The notes: generated from the sequence alone by a model not told the origin. Positions 1-7,472 are shown, counted from the stretch's first letter. The stretch is DNA of 8,630 nucleotides from Prevotellaceae bacterium (GCA_031259645.1 JAIRLC010000173.1:1-8630); one strand, 5' to 3'. Translations and numbers: made by a program.

Positions 1-54
1 TTCTCCTGCAAATCCTGTGTCTTTCCGAACGGAAAAGGCAATCTTGCAGGATGA
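1..54. other. Structured edge segment, or the last codons of an upstream gene
   Basis: Two readings are possible. As structure, TCCTGCAA at 4-11 is complementary to TTGCAGGA at 44-51, and TTTCC at 22-26 pairs with GGAAA at 31-35 around a GAAC loop, giving a nested hairpin. As coding sequence, plus-strand frame 1 is open from base 1 to a TGA at 52-54. That would be the last 17 residues of a gene convergent with the macroglobulin gene and ending just before the terminator at 62-89. The window edge prevents a decision, and I recognise no protein or RNA family here. Confidence 0.25.
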
Positions 55-59
55 AACCC

Positions 60-89
60 AAAAAAACGAGGCCAAACGGTCTCGTTTTT
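60..89. terminator. Bidirectional rho-independent terminator
   Basis: The arm at 62-73 (AAAAACGAGGCC) pairs with 78-89 (GGTCTCGTTTTT) around an AAAC loop, with a single G-T wobble. It has T-runs on both strands: 85-89 on plus, and the complement of the A-run at 60-66 on minus. It can therefore end the minus-strand macroglobulin transcript, whose stop is about 130 nt away, and also a plus-strand gene entering from the left. The AT-rich spacer at 90-220 shows nothing further. Confidence 0.8.
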
Positions 90-220
90 GTTTTGAAATT
101 CATCGTTTTTTACAATCCAGTTTATTTATTGTGTTATTTTTTGTTTACGATAACTATTTACTATTATATGTAACAAAAAATATGCCACAGGAGGAAATAA
201 AAAATTAGAAACACATTATT

Positions 221-3200
221 TTATTCTACCGTCACCCACTGGCCGGTGGTGTTGGCGCTGATACTGTGGTCATACATGGCTTCGCACGCTACGGCGGGCA
301 GGTAGAACGTTCCTTTGTAAGCGGCGTGTAGTTTTACGCGCATGACGAGGGTATTAGGAAGGTCAAAATAGGCCAATACCCGGTCATCGCGAATATCCAT
401 ATACGTTATGCCGCTGTTCTTTTTTTCGTCGGTCAACCGGTTTTCGGTTATTTCCCATCCCGAAGGAAAGATTTGCGTTAACGCCATATTGGCGTAATGC
501 CCGCGCAGGCTGGGATTAGTAATTCGCACTTCGGCTTCAAAGTCAGTGCCCTGTTTGAGGTTTTTCACATTAATGGCATTGTCGTTGGTATCGAAATAAC
601 GCACATGTAGCTGCAAATTATTTTGGGAAGCTTCTTCCTTTCCTGCCACCGGAAACCCTTTTGCCGATAGGCGCACAAAGAGCACTGTTGCCGAATGGTT
701 ATCTACTTTCACGGTAGTTTGTGTTCCCGCTTGTGCTTCGAGGTCTGCGCTCCACATGGTTTTTTTGCTTTTCACCTGTACGGCTTTTTTATTTTTTCCG
801 GTGTAACTAAAGTCAATTTCACCATTTGTGGTGGCGGCATATTTCGACATGCCCAACAGGCAATACGCGGTGGTTTGCGTGCTCATCCACGCGGAGCTGT
901 TTATCGTTTCGGAAATGCGTTTGGCCAATAAAAATGCACTTTCTTTATCGTCGAGCAAGGTCAATATTTCCAATATCATGGCTTCATCGCGGGTGTTGCT
1001 GCCGTAGGTTTCCGAAGAGCCGTCATACGCCGCAACGGATGTGGGGATGTCGTGAATAATATTTTTTGCCGTTTCGGGTTGTCCGGCCAATAAATAAGCG
1101 CCGGCCAACATCCATTTAGCTTGCAGTGAAATGTCGTTGCGTTCTTTCAATCTGTTCATGGCGCTCAATTCCGGCTTTTTGGCCAAGGCCAGCACATAAA
1201 GCCGGTAGGCCTGTATAAAATCGCTTTGAGAAATTTTGTAACGGCTGTTATTTTCCGGCAGCCATTCTCTGGCAGCCTTTTGTTGCGCGGCTATCCAGTT
1301 CGCTTTCATAGCTTCGGGAATATGGTATCCTTTACGTTCGGCTTCCATCATAAAATGTCCGGCGTAGTTGTTTGTCCAATCGCAACTGTAGCCCGTTCCA
1401 CCCGGCCAATAGCTGAAGTTCCCATATACGGTGACAAAAAGTTTTAAGCGGTTTAAGGCCGATTTAACATTACTTTCCGCTTGTTTTTTCTTTGCTTCGC
1501 TGAGTTCCACCACATCCGGCAGGTAAAGCTGCGGAAACGCGCCCGAGGTGGTTTGTTCCAGGCACCCATGCGGATAACTGAGGAGGTAATTTAGCCGTTC
1601 GCCGAGGTTGAGCGATGGAATACTTGACACTTCTATCTCGGCCGTATTGGATTCTTCCATACCGGGAAAGTTTAATGCTATGGTAGCCGATTGGTTGCCG
1701 GGAATAATTTTCTCTTCGCTGGCCACCACTGCGGGATTTGAAGCGCGCACATCAATTTCAATGGTGTTTTCGGCTTTTTCATTGCCTGAGGCTGCCTTGA
1801 TTTTCACGTTCCCATAGCCTAATTTCTGTTTTGTGCTCACCTTGAAATGCACTATATTATCGCCCGGTTTGTTGAAGGTGATATTTTTGCTTGATTCGCT
1901 AAGCACTTCAAACATATCATTGACCAGGAGTTCCACTTTTACATTTTTCACGTGGTCTTCCATAGCGAATATGGTGACAGGGAGCGAAACGGTTTCGCCG
2001 GGGCCAAGCACACGCGGTAAAGTAGCCTGCACCATCAGCGGACTGCGTACCGGCGTGGTTTTTTCGGCGCTGCCGTATGCATATTTTGTCCCCGCAATTA
2101 CCATGGTGCGTACGGATCCCACATAATCGTTTATCGTAAATTTATGTTCCGCCTTTTTCCCGGCTTTTAAGGTGAAGGGGCCTGCAAATTTTACAATCGG
2201 TTTGAAACGGTTGGCTTTCGCGTCGTTCTTGTTTCGGCTGAAATCCCCATCGCCGCCAATGGCAAAAATTTGTTCGATTTTTCCGCCGTAAGCGCCCATC
2301 ACGAAGTTATATACATCCCAGGTGCGTATGCCCAGTGCTTGCCGTTTAAAGAAGTGATCCCACGGATTAGGCGTTTTGAAATGCGTAAGGTCTAACAATC
2401 CGTCATCCACAATGGCTAAAGTATAGCTCATTTCTTTGCCGTTTTGTTCACTTACTTGAATGGTAAAAGGCTCATCGGGATGAATAATGTCAGGACTTTT
2501 AATTACGGGGTAGAGGCGTGTTTTTGGGTCTTCCACCATAATGGGAATAACCCCATAAAGGCGAATGGGCAAGTCGTTTTTGGTTTGCGTATGCGGTTGC
2601 AGCAAGGTAATGTGTACATACACGTTCGGCGTCATGTCGGGTGTTGTGGCAATGGTAATGTCGGTTTTCTGGTCTTTACATTCTACCCAGAACGTCTGCA
2701 ATACCCTTGACCCTGTTTCCAAGCTCACCAAAGCGCGTGCATCGGCAGTGGAAGGGATAGAGATCTGTACATTTTCGCCCACATTATACTTTGCCTTGTC
2801 GGCGTTAAACGTTAGCATATTCGCGCTCTCCGACTGGTTGTCGCCGCGCCCGTAATACCACCAGTCGATATATATCCGTTGCGACATGCGGTGTCCGCTT
2901 TTCGTGTCAATAACCTGCACCAGGAACATTCCCCATTCGGGTTGGTTAATTCTGAAATCGAAAGAGCCTTTGCCGTCGGCGCCGGTAGTGAGTTTGGTTG
3001 AATATATTTTGTTCTGATATATGCGGTGGGTATAGTTGGCTATACTGTTATTTGAGGATGACCACCACCAGCTCCATTCGGTGCGGTAAATGTTAACTTC
3101 CACTTCCCGTTTTACCGGTTTCCCTGTTTCGTTCACAGTAACCACATCGAAAATCTGGTCTTTGTCGGTTTCCAAACGGTTGTAGTAGCCATCGCCTTTC

Positions 3201-5710
3201 GGCGTTCTCAATCCCACATACGACGAGTAGGGCATAATGTTTACGGTAGCGTTGTCGATGCTGAAATCCCCGCTTTCCTCAAAAACACGTATGTTTAGTG
3301 ATGTTTGGAGTGTCCCCGGCGTTTCGTCATTGCTGTCGGTGGGGATATTAAACCTCATCACGCCATCTCCATTCAAGTGTCCGGTAAATGTTTTTTCCGC
3401 CGGACTGCTTTCCCATCTGGCGACGTCTTCAAAATTGTAATCCGGGAAGTCTTTGAAAGCCGTATGTTGCGGGGTGAATCGTGCGGTAATATCGGCTTTT
3501 AATCCGGGTGCGTTGGCGCCGTGCAACCATTTTACGGCAAATTCACCACAGATATTTTTATTTCCGGTAATCACGTCGTCATCCAACGTGGTGTTTATCT
3601 TCAAGCGGTTTGGTTTAATCGTCGCAACCCTTATGGATTTATTAAAAGTCACGCCTCCCACAGTAACCCTGGCTTCCCATCGTCCGGTAGGTGCATCGGG
3701 GGTAGTGGCACTTGGGAAAGCGTATATCCTGTGGCCTTCCGCAGTATATACAATGCGGTTTACCAATTGATTTTGTACGTTGTAAAGTTCAAATACCACC
3801 GGATGGTTTGACGGTAATGTTTCATTTGCATCTTGCAATATGAACGACAGGAAAATAGTGTCGCCGGGACGCCACACTTCTCGTTCCCCATAAATAAATC
3901 CGTTAATTCCTTTTTTTATTTCCACCCCTGCCACATCAAAGGAGCTTAGAGAGAGTGACACGCCGTCATCCACGCGCAAATAACTTTTCTGCTTGTCTTG
4001 TGTCGCTACAATCACATAAGGGCGTTCGTGGTAAATAAGATGTACCATGCCTTGGTTATCGGTACGGCCTTCGGTGATTTTTTGCTGTTGGTAATTGTAG
4101 GCGGTTACGGTTACACCATTAAGCGGCTTGGTTGTGATCAAATCATTGACGGCCACCATCAAAGTATTGTTGCTTTCCTGTTTGGCAATCATGCCGAGAT
4201 TGGTGGCAATTACATTCTGTGTAATAACGCGGGTATAGTTGTAATAGGCGTCATGACAAGGATTATCCCGTTCATACCAGTTGTAATAATAATAATCGTC
4301 CTCTTCCTCCTCTTCATAATCGTCATTGTTTTCCGTCATATTCTCGTTCTCTTTCTCCAATTCCGCGTTGCCGGAATTACATCCATAAAGAGAGTAACGA
4401 TGTTTGAAAGAAATGCGTACCTCGTAAATGGCGCCGGGTTCAAGCGTCATTATTTCGGCCAGGTCGAGCGAAAAAGTATTCCACTGATGAAGATTTACTT
4501 TTTTACTTTCGCCTAATTTGATGGTTGTGGAAGCCACCGGCTTTCCTACACGCCGCAGTTCTTGACTATTGTCGAGATTATTAATTTGCAGGAACTGCAG
4601 GATGTTATTTTCAAAAATGTGATAAATGCGCACATCAACCGCGCTGAGGTTGATAGCTTGAAAAGGCAGGGTGAGGTCGGTGGAATTCGGCATCAACACA
4701 CCTTTGCCTGTCAATCGAACGGCAGGTTTTGCATCTTCGAAAGTAACGGTTCGGGTGTAGTCTTCCGTCAATATTTTGTTCGATTTGCTTTTTAACCCTT
4801 CGCGGATTGTTATTTTAAAAGATTGATTCGTGACTTCCGTCAAGTAAATGTATAAATTGTTGGCCACCGCATTAAATCGCGGTTTCATGCTGCTGTTGAG
4901 TTGCACGTAGGCGTCGAATTTTTGACGGGCCAGCGGTTCCGAAAAAGTGCAAAGAATATATTGCTCCTGTGTGTTTATTTTCACATCCAACACTTCAAAT
5001 ATGTTTTCAACAGGGATTTTAATAGTGTCGTTTTGTTTGTATTCATAGTTTATAGGACTGCCATCCCAATATAGTATAATATTCGCCGGCTTGTCGCCTG
5101 TGATAATATCGTTAATATGAAATATATGTTTCTTGTCAGTTTGAAAATGCTCCCATTGGATTTTTGTTTTTTGCCCGGCCATGGTGGCGGTGAGTACTTC
5201 CTCCAATTGATGATGGTCAATATAATCGGCAGTTAACACCTCACCTTTCAGCGCATAGGTGCCGGGACCTTCCTTATATTGTAATTCCAGCGGATCAATA
5301 TTTGTGATAAATGAAGGCTTAATAGTGGCGACAGAAAACTTGAATGTCTTGTTATCGCCTTTGGCTTCGTCAATCAGATTAGACACATGGAAAGAAACCT
5401 TATATATCTGGTCACTTTTTAATCGTTCTTTCGGGCGAAATTCAATCGTTGTGGGCGTTATCCAATAAGCTTCGCCGGCTACGGAAGGCGAAAGGTCGAA
5501 TAGTTTTTTTTCGACAACGGCATTCTGTTCAAAATCGTTATGCTCCTGCGACAAACGAATCCTAATCGAAGCGTTAACAGAAATAACGCCTGAAGTATAT
5601 GCGCTGATATAAGGATTGTTGGGCACTTTAGCGGATTTTGGCGAAGTATCGCATCCCGATAAGCTAAAGATAGCTAATATAAAGACAATTATATGGGGGA
5701 AATGTTTCAT
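221..5710 (-). CDS. Bacterial alpha-2-macroglobulin family lipoprotein with intact thioester
   Basis: This is a very large (1829 aa) envelope protein of the bacterial alpha-2-macroglobulin family. In that family the protein is thought to trap attacking proteases: a bait region is cut, a thioester is exposed and the protease is bound covalently. Residues 1-20 form a lipoprotein signal with lipobox LSGC (lipidated Cys20) followed by Asp21. A macroglobulin MG2-type segment with WRPGD lies near residue 613. The conserved VDDGLLDLT block is at about 1101, and the A2M domain runs from about 1169 (FKPIVKF). The thioester motif CLEQ is Cys1383 to Gln1386 within YPHGCLEQTT, and the alpha-helical thioester domain follows. 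The C-terminal MG domain ends with CEAMYDHSISA and a short tail. An acidic, tyrosine-rich stretch at about 454-485 lies between two cysteines. The protein is somewhat longer than the E. coli homologue (about 1650 aa). The gene appears monocistronic: a divergent tRNA lies upstream and a terminator downstream. In Proteobacteria the partner gene is pbpC; none is visible here. The family call is firm. The protease-trapping role is known from homologues and is not shown here. Confidence 0.95.
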   Translation of the reverse strand: MKHFPHIIVFILAIFSLSGCDTSPKSAKVPNNPYISAYTSGVISVNASIRIRLSQEHNDFEQNAVVEKKLFDLSPSVAGEAYWITPTTIEFRPKERLKSDQIYKVSFHVSNLIDEAKGDNKTFKFSVATIKPSFITNIDPLELQYKEGPGTYALKGEVLTADYIDHHQLEEVLTATMAGQKTKIQWEHFQTDKKHIFHINDIITGDKPANIILYWDGSPINYEYKQNDTIKIPVENIFEVLDVKINTQEQYILCTFSEPLARQKFDAYVQLNSSMKPRFNAVANNLYIYLTEVTNQSFKITIREGLKSKSNKILTEDYTRTVTFEDAKPAVRLTGKGVLMPNSTDLTLPFQAINLSAVDVRIYHIFENNILQFLQINNLDNSQELRRVGKPVASTTIKLGESKKVNLHQWNTFSLDLAEIMTLEPGAIYEVRISFKHRYSLYGCNSGNAELEKENENMTENNDDYEEEEEDDYYYYNWYERDNPCHDAYYNYTRVITQNVIATNLGMIAKQESNNTLMVAVNDLITTKPLNGVTVTAYNYQQQKITEGRTDNQGMVHLIYHERPYVIVATQDKQKSYLRVDDGVSLSLSSFDVAGVEIKKGINGFIYGEREVWRPGDTIFLSFILQDANETLPSNHPVVFELYNVQNQLVNRIVYTAEGHRIYAFPSATTPDAPTGRWEARVTVGGVTFNKSIRVATIKPNRLKINTTLDDDVITGNKNICGEFAVKWLHGANAPGLKADITARFTPQHTAFKDFPDYNFEDVARWESSPAEKTFTGHLNGDGVMRFNIPTDSNDETPGTLQTSLNIRVFEESGDFSIDNATVNIMPYSSYVGLRTPKGDGYYNRLETDKDQIFDVVTVNETGKPVKREVEVNIYRTEWSWWWSSSNNSIANYTHRIYQNKIYSTKLTTGADGKGSFDFRINQPEWGMFLVQVIDTKSGHRMSQRIYIDWWYYGRGDNQSESANMLTFNADKAKYNVGENVQISIPSTADARALVSLETGSRVLQTFWVECKDQKTDITIATTPDMTPNVYVHITLLQPHTQTKNDLPIRLYGVIPIMVEDPKTRLYPVIKSPDIIHPDEPFTIQVSEQNGKEMSYTLAIVDDGLLDLTHFKTPNPWDHFFKRQALGIRTWDVYNFVMGAYGGKIEQIFAIGGDGDFSRNKNDAKANRFKPIVKFAGPFTLKAGKKAEHKFTINDYVGSVRTMVIAGTKYAYGSAEKTTPVRSPLMVQATLPRVLGPGETVSLPVTIFAMEDHVKNVKVELLVNDMFEVLSESSKNITFNKPGDNIVHFKVSTKQKLGYGNVKIKAASGNEKAENTIEIDVRASNPAVVASEEKIIPGNQSATIALNFPGMEESNTAEIEVSSIPSLNLGERLNYLLSYPHGCLEQTTSGAFPQLYLPDVVELSEAKKKQAESNVKSALNRLKLFVTVYGNFSYWPGGTGYSCDWTNNYAGHFMMEAERKGYHIPEAMKANWIAAQQKAAREWLPENNSRYKISQSDFIQAYRLYVLALAKKPELSAMNRLKERNDISLQAKWMLAGAYLLAGQPETAKNIIHDIPTSVAAYDGSSETYGSNTRDEAMILEILTLLDDKESAFLLAKRISETINSSAWMSTQTTAYCLLGMSKYAATTNGEIDFSYTGKNKKAVQVKSKKTMWSADLEAQAGTQTTVKVDNHSATVLFVRLSAKGFPVAGKEEASQNNLQLHVRYFDTNDNAINVKNLKQGTDFEAEVRITNPSLRGHYANMALTQIFPSGWEITENRLTDEKKNSGITYMDIRDDRVLAYFDLPNTLVMRVKLHAAYKGTFYLPAVACEAMYDHSISANTTGQWVTVE

Positions 5711-5737
5711 GTATGCGGCAATGTTAAATATTATTTA

Positions 5738-5768
5738 CAAAGATAAAAAAAAGAATTTTGTTTATCAA
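5738..5768 (-). promoter_or_regulatory. Bacteroidota-type promoter of the macroglobulin gene
   Basis: Read on the minus strand, TTG (complement of 5766-5768), a 20-nt spacer and TATCTTTG (complement of 5738-5745) match the Bacteroidota housekeeping consensus TTG / TAnnTTTG. The -7 element ends 27 nt before the ATG at 5710, leaving a leader of roughly 20 nt. No Shine-Dalgarno sequence precedes the ATG; the leader is AT-rich, which is usual in this phylum. Confidence 0.65.
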
Positions 5769-5786
5769 TAAAAATGATTACCTTTA
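5758..5786 (+). promoter_or_regulatory. Probable tRNA-Pro promoter, overlapping the divergent one
   Basis: TTG at 5758-5760, an 18-nt spacer and TACCTTTA at 5779-5786 (one mismatch to TAnnTTTG) end 12 nt before the first base of the tRNA. The TTG elements of this promoter and of the minus-strand macroglobulin promoter lie within 10 bp of each other, so the two promoters interleave. Confidence 0.5.
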
Positions 5787-5798
5787 CACCCCAAAATT

Positions 5799-5872
5799 CG
5801 GGGTGTGGCGCAGTTGGCTAGCGCACTTGCATGGGGTGCAAGGGGTCGTGTGTTCGAGTCACATCACCCCGA
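5799..5872 (+). tRNA. tRNA-Pro (anticodon GGG)
   Basis: The full cloverleaf can be folded by eye. The acceptor stem is CGGGGTG at 5799-5805 with CACCCCG at 5865-5871, and the discriminator is A5872. The D stem is GCGC at 5808-5811 with GCGC at 5821-5824. The anticodon stem is CTTGC (5826-5830) with GCAAG (5838-5842) around the loop ATGGGGT, giving anticodon GGG at 5833-5835. The T stem is GTGTG at 5848-5852 with CACAT at 5860-5864 (one G-T pair) around loop TTCGAGT. The C1-G72 pair is typical of bacterial tRNA-Pro. CCA is not encoded. The gene is intact and is followed by its own terminator and an integrase gene, so its 3' half is the likely integration target. Confidence 0.95.
5848..5872 (+). 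other. Candidate attachment site (tRNA 3' end)
   Basis: Integrases encoded next to a tRNA gene commonly recombine within its T-arm and 3' end, and the element regenerates the intact tRNA end. Here the tRNA is intact and an integrase follows in the same direction after about 150 nt, so the element/chromosome junction is placed at this T-arm and acceptor segment. No second copy of the segment is visible in the window, so the far end would lie beyond 8630. This is inference from context; the exact core is unknown. Confidence 0.4.
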
Positions 5873-5883
5873 CGAACATAAGA

Positions 5884-5917
5884 CCTCTTAAACACAAGCA
5901 GTTTACGAGGTTTTTTT
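5884..5917 (+). terminator. Rho-independent terminator after tRNA-Pro
   Basis: CCTCTTAAAC at 5884-5893 pairs with GTTTACGAGG at 5901-5910 (one mismatch in 10) around a 7-nt loop, followed by seven T at 5911-5917. It sits 11 nt after the tRNA, so tRNA transcription probably ends before the integrase gene. Confidence 0.75.
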
Positions 5918-5972
5918 CATCTCCACAAAAAGAGAAAAAAGCAAAAAACATTACATGTTCCGGAAAAGTTCG

Positions 5973-6017
5973 TACATTTGTTGTCGTATTGTTGACATAT
6001 TTTTGACAAAAAAAGGA
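5973..6017 (+). promoter_or_regulatory. Integrase promoter candidates and Shine-Dalgarno
   Basis: Two exact TAnnTTTG elements lie upstream of the integrase: TACATTTG at 5973-5980 and TATTTTTG at 5998-6005. TTG at 5978-5980 lies 17 nt before the second one, slightly shorter than the usual spacing. AAGGA at 6013-6017 is 8 nt before the ATG at 6026, an unusually clear Shine-Dalgarno for this phylum, and it decides the start. The block GACATATTTTTG at 5994-6005 recurs exactly upstream of the gene at 7510. Confidence 0.6.
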
Positions 6018-6025
6018 CAGATAAA

Positions 6026-7276
6026 ATGGCTACATTCAAGTATGAGATACAGAACAAGCGGGCGGACGGGACGTACAATGTCCGCATTCGGATAACGAGC
6101 AACAGAGAAATTCGGCGGTTATCGACAAACATATACGTCACCGACGCAGATTTAACTCGCAAAGGGAAAATCAAGAATCAGAACATCATCGACAAGTGCG
6201 AAGATTTGCTAAGACGGTGCAGGGAAGCGTGTACAGAGTTAGGTTTTGGAATCACCGGCATTCCGATTGACCGATTAGTTGAGAAGATAAAAACACATTT
6301 AGAAGGGAAGAAAGAATTTCAATTAGATTTCATCCTCTACACACAGCAAAAAACGGCTGAAATGTCCGACGGGACAGCTCAGATATACAAAGGCATGATA
6401 AGCGCCTTAAAGCGTCACATCAAACGAGATTCGTTAAACATAAACGAAATAACATCGACATTTCTCAAAGGGTTTGAAAAATTCTTAGAATCCGAGCCAA
6501 ACCAGCAGGGGAATCGCACAAAAAAATCAGAATCAGGGCGCAAAGTGTCCGCTTATCTCTCGTGTCTCAGGGCAATGCACAACAAAGCAAAAGACGAGTA
6601 CAACGACGAAGATACGGGATTAATCCGCATACCATACTCCCCGTTCAAAAACTTCAAAGTAAAAGCACAGCCGTTGACACGCAAGCGCGCATTATCTACG
6701 GAGCTCATTCAGGAAATAATAAACCTGCCGTATGAGAAGGAAAAGACAGGCGGCAAATGGAATCGCTTCAACCTCGCAAAAGACTGTTTTCTGCTTTCCT
6801 TCGCCCTCATCGGAATGAACAGCGCAGACATGTATTCCGCCGGCAAAGCTAAAGACAGCATCATCACCTACAACCGCAAAAAGACAACGACACGGCGACA
6901 CGACAACGCCGAAATGAAAGTAATGATTGAGCCCTGCATATCGAACCTGATAGATAAATACAAAGACAAAGACGGCAAAAAACTGTTCGATTTTCACAAC
7001 CATTACAGCGACATGAAAGCCTTCAACAAAGCCCTCAACAAAGGATTAAAGCAGATAGGCAAAAAACTGGAAATCGACGACCTCGAATTTTACGCGGCGC
7101 GACACAGCTGGGCGACAATTGCACGCAGCGCAGCCGTCGGAATCGACAAATACACCGTACACGAAGCCCTCAATCACTCCGACAAGCAAATGAAAATAAC
7201 CGATGTCTATATCGAACGTGATTGGATGGTTATATGGAACGCCAACAAAAAAGTCCTCGCCCTGTTCGACTTTTAG
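6026..7276 (+). CDS. Tyrosine recombinase / integrase of an integrated element
   Basis: This 416-aa site-specific recombinase is probably responsible for integrating and excising the element at the neighbouring tRNA-Pro. The N-terminal ~95 residues look like an arm-site-binding domain (KYEIQNKRADGTYNVRIRI at the start). A SAM-like core-binding domain covers about 98-212 and the catalytic domain about 218-410. Catalytic residues visible are Lys285 or Lys286 in YNRKK, Arg359 and His360 in YAARHSWAT, His384 in LNHS, and the nucleophile Tyr395 in DVYI. Two positions depart from the textbook set: the first Arg (normally in a TGMR-like block) is Asn265 in LIGMN, and the His of HxxR is Tyr356. Such replacements recur in Bacteroidota integrases; in IntDOT the first Arg is also missing. 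Length is close to IntDOT (about 411 aa), so the gene appears complete. An AAGGA site supports the start. The stop codon TAG overlaps the start of a long inverted repeat. I cannot tell whether the host element is a phage, a conjugative element or a smaller island. Confidence 0.92.
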   Translation: MATFKYEIQNKRADGTYNVRIRITSNREIRRLSTNIYVTDADLTRKGKIKNQNIIDKCEDLLRRCREACTELGFGITGIPIDRLVEKIKTHLEGKKEFQLDFILYTQQKTAEMSDGTAQIYKGMISALKRHIKRDSLNINEITSTFLKGFEKFLESEPNQQGNRTKKSESGRKVSAYLSCLRAMHNKAKDEYNDEDTGLIRIPYSPFKNFKVKAQPLTRKRALSTELIQEIINLPYEKEKTGGKWNRFNLAKDCFLLSFALIGMNSADMYSAGKAKDSIITYNRKKTTTRRHDNAEMKVMIEPCISNLIDKYKDKDGKKLFDFHNHYSDMKAFNKALNKGLKQIGKKLEIDDLEFYAARHSWATIARSAAVGIDKYTVHEALNHSDKQMKITDVYIERDWMVIWNANKKVLALFDF

Positions 7277-7414
7277 AGTTAAAAACTAAAAGTTAAGAGT
7301 TAAGAGTAGGGCGATGCCAGCTTTTAGATTTTTGATTGTTGCTTACGCACGACAATATTACCCGCCGGCATCGCCCAACTCTTAACTCTTAGTTTTTAGT
7401 TCTTAACTCTAAAA
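7271..7414. repeat. Long near-perfect inverted repeat (possible MITE or cruciform)
   Basis: The left arm at 7271-7318 and right arm at 7367-7414 are reverse complements over 48 positions with four mismatches, separated by a 48-nt centre. Each arm has an AT-rich outer part built of AGTTAAG-like heptamers and a GC-rich inner end (GGGCGATGCC). The left arm begins inside the last codons of the integrase and contains its stop codon. No T-run follows either arm, so this is not a standard intrinsic terminator, although the transcript would fold strongly. Other options are a MITE-like repeat, a protein-binding cruciform or an mRNA-stabilising structure. Copy number elsewhere in the genome would decide. 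Confidence 0.85.
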
Positions 7415-7420
7415 AGATGT

Positions 7421-7470
7421 TATCAATGATTATCAAAAAATAATCACAAAAGTATATTCGTAATCAAAAA
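7421..7470 (+). repeat. AT-rich ATCA repeats in 10-bp register
   Basis: TATCAATGAT (7421), TATCAAAAAA (7431), TAATCACAAA (7441) and TAATCAAAAA (7461) start at exact 10-bp multiples, with only the unit at 7451 not matching. Sites spaced by one helical turn with A-runs suggest curved DNA or cooperative protein binding just upstream of the promoter at 7476. The units are short and the region is AT-rich, so chance cannot be excluded. Confidence 0.4.
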
Positions 7471-7472
7471 AG

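Noticed and set aside
1..220. pbpC (PBP1C) gene as downstream operon partner of the macroglobulin
   Set aside because: A strong terminator lies 130 nt downstream of the macroglobulin stop and no minus-strand coding sequence is visible there.
3998..4516. 172-codon plus-strand open frame within the macroglobulin gene
   Set aside because: It lies antisense to a clearly coding, conserved gene, begins in no promoter context, and its Ile/Val-rich run is the complement of the acidic/tyrosine stretch.
5758..6006. 82-codon frame running through the tRNA and its terminator
   Set aside because: It crosses a folded tRNA gene and a terminator hairpin, so it is not plausible as a gene.
6692..7003. 103-codon minus-strand frame inside the integrase gene
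   Set aside because: It is antisense to the conserved catalytic domain and has no independent signals; a shadow frame.
7271..7414. Inverted repeat as an ordinary intrinsic terminator
   Set aside because: The arms are far longer than needed, the centre is 48 nt and there is no T-run after the right arm on plus or after the left arm on minus.
7271..7470. CRISPR array
   Set aside because: The repeats are inverted or too short (about 6-10 bp, directly adjacent) with no unique spacers and no cas genes.
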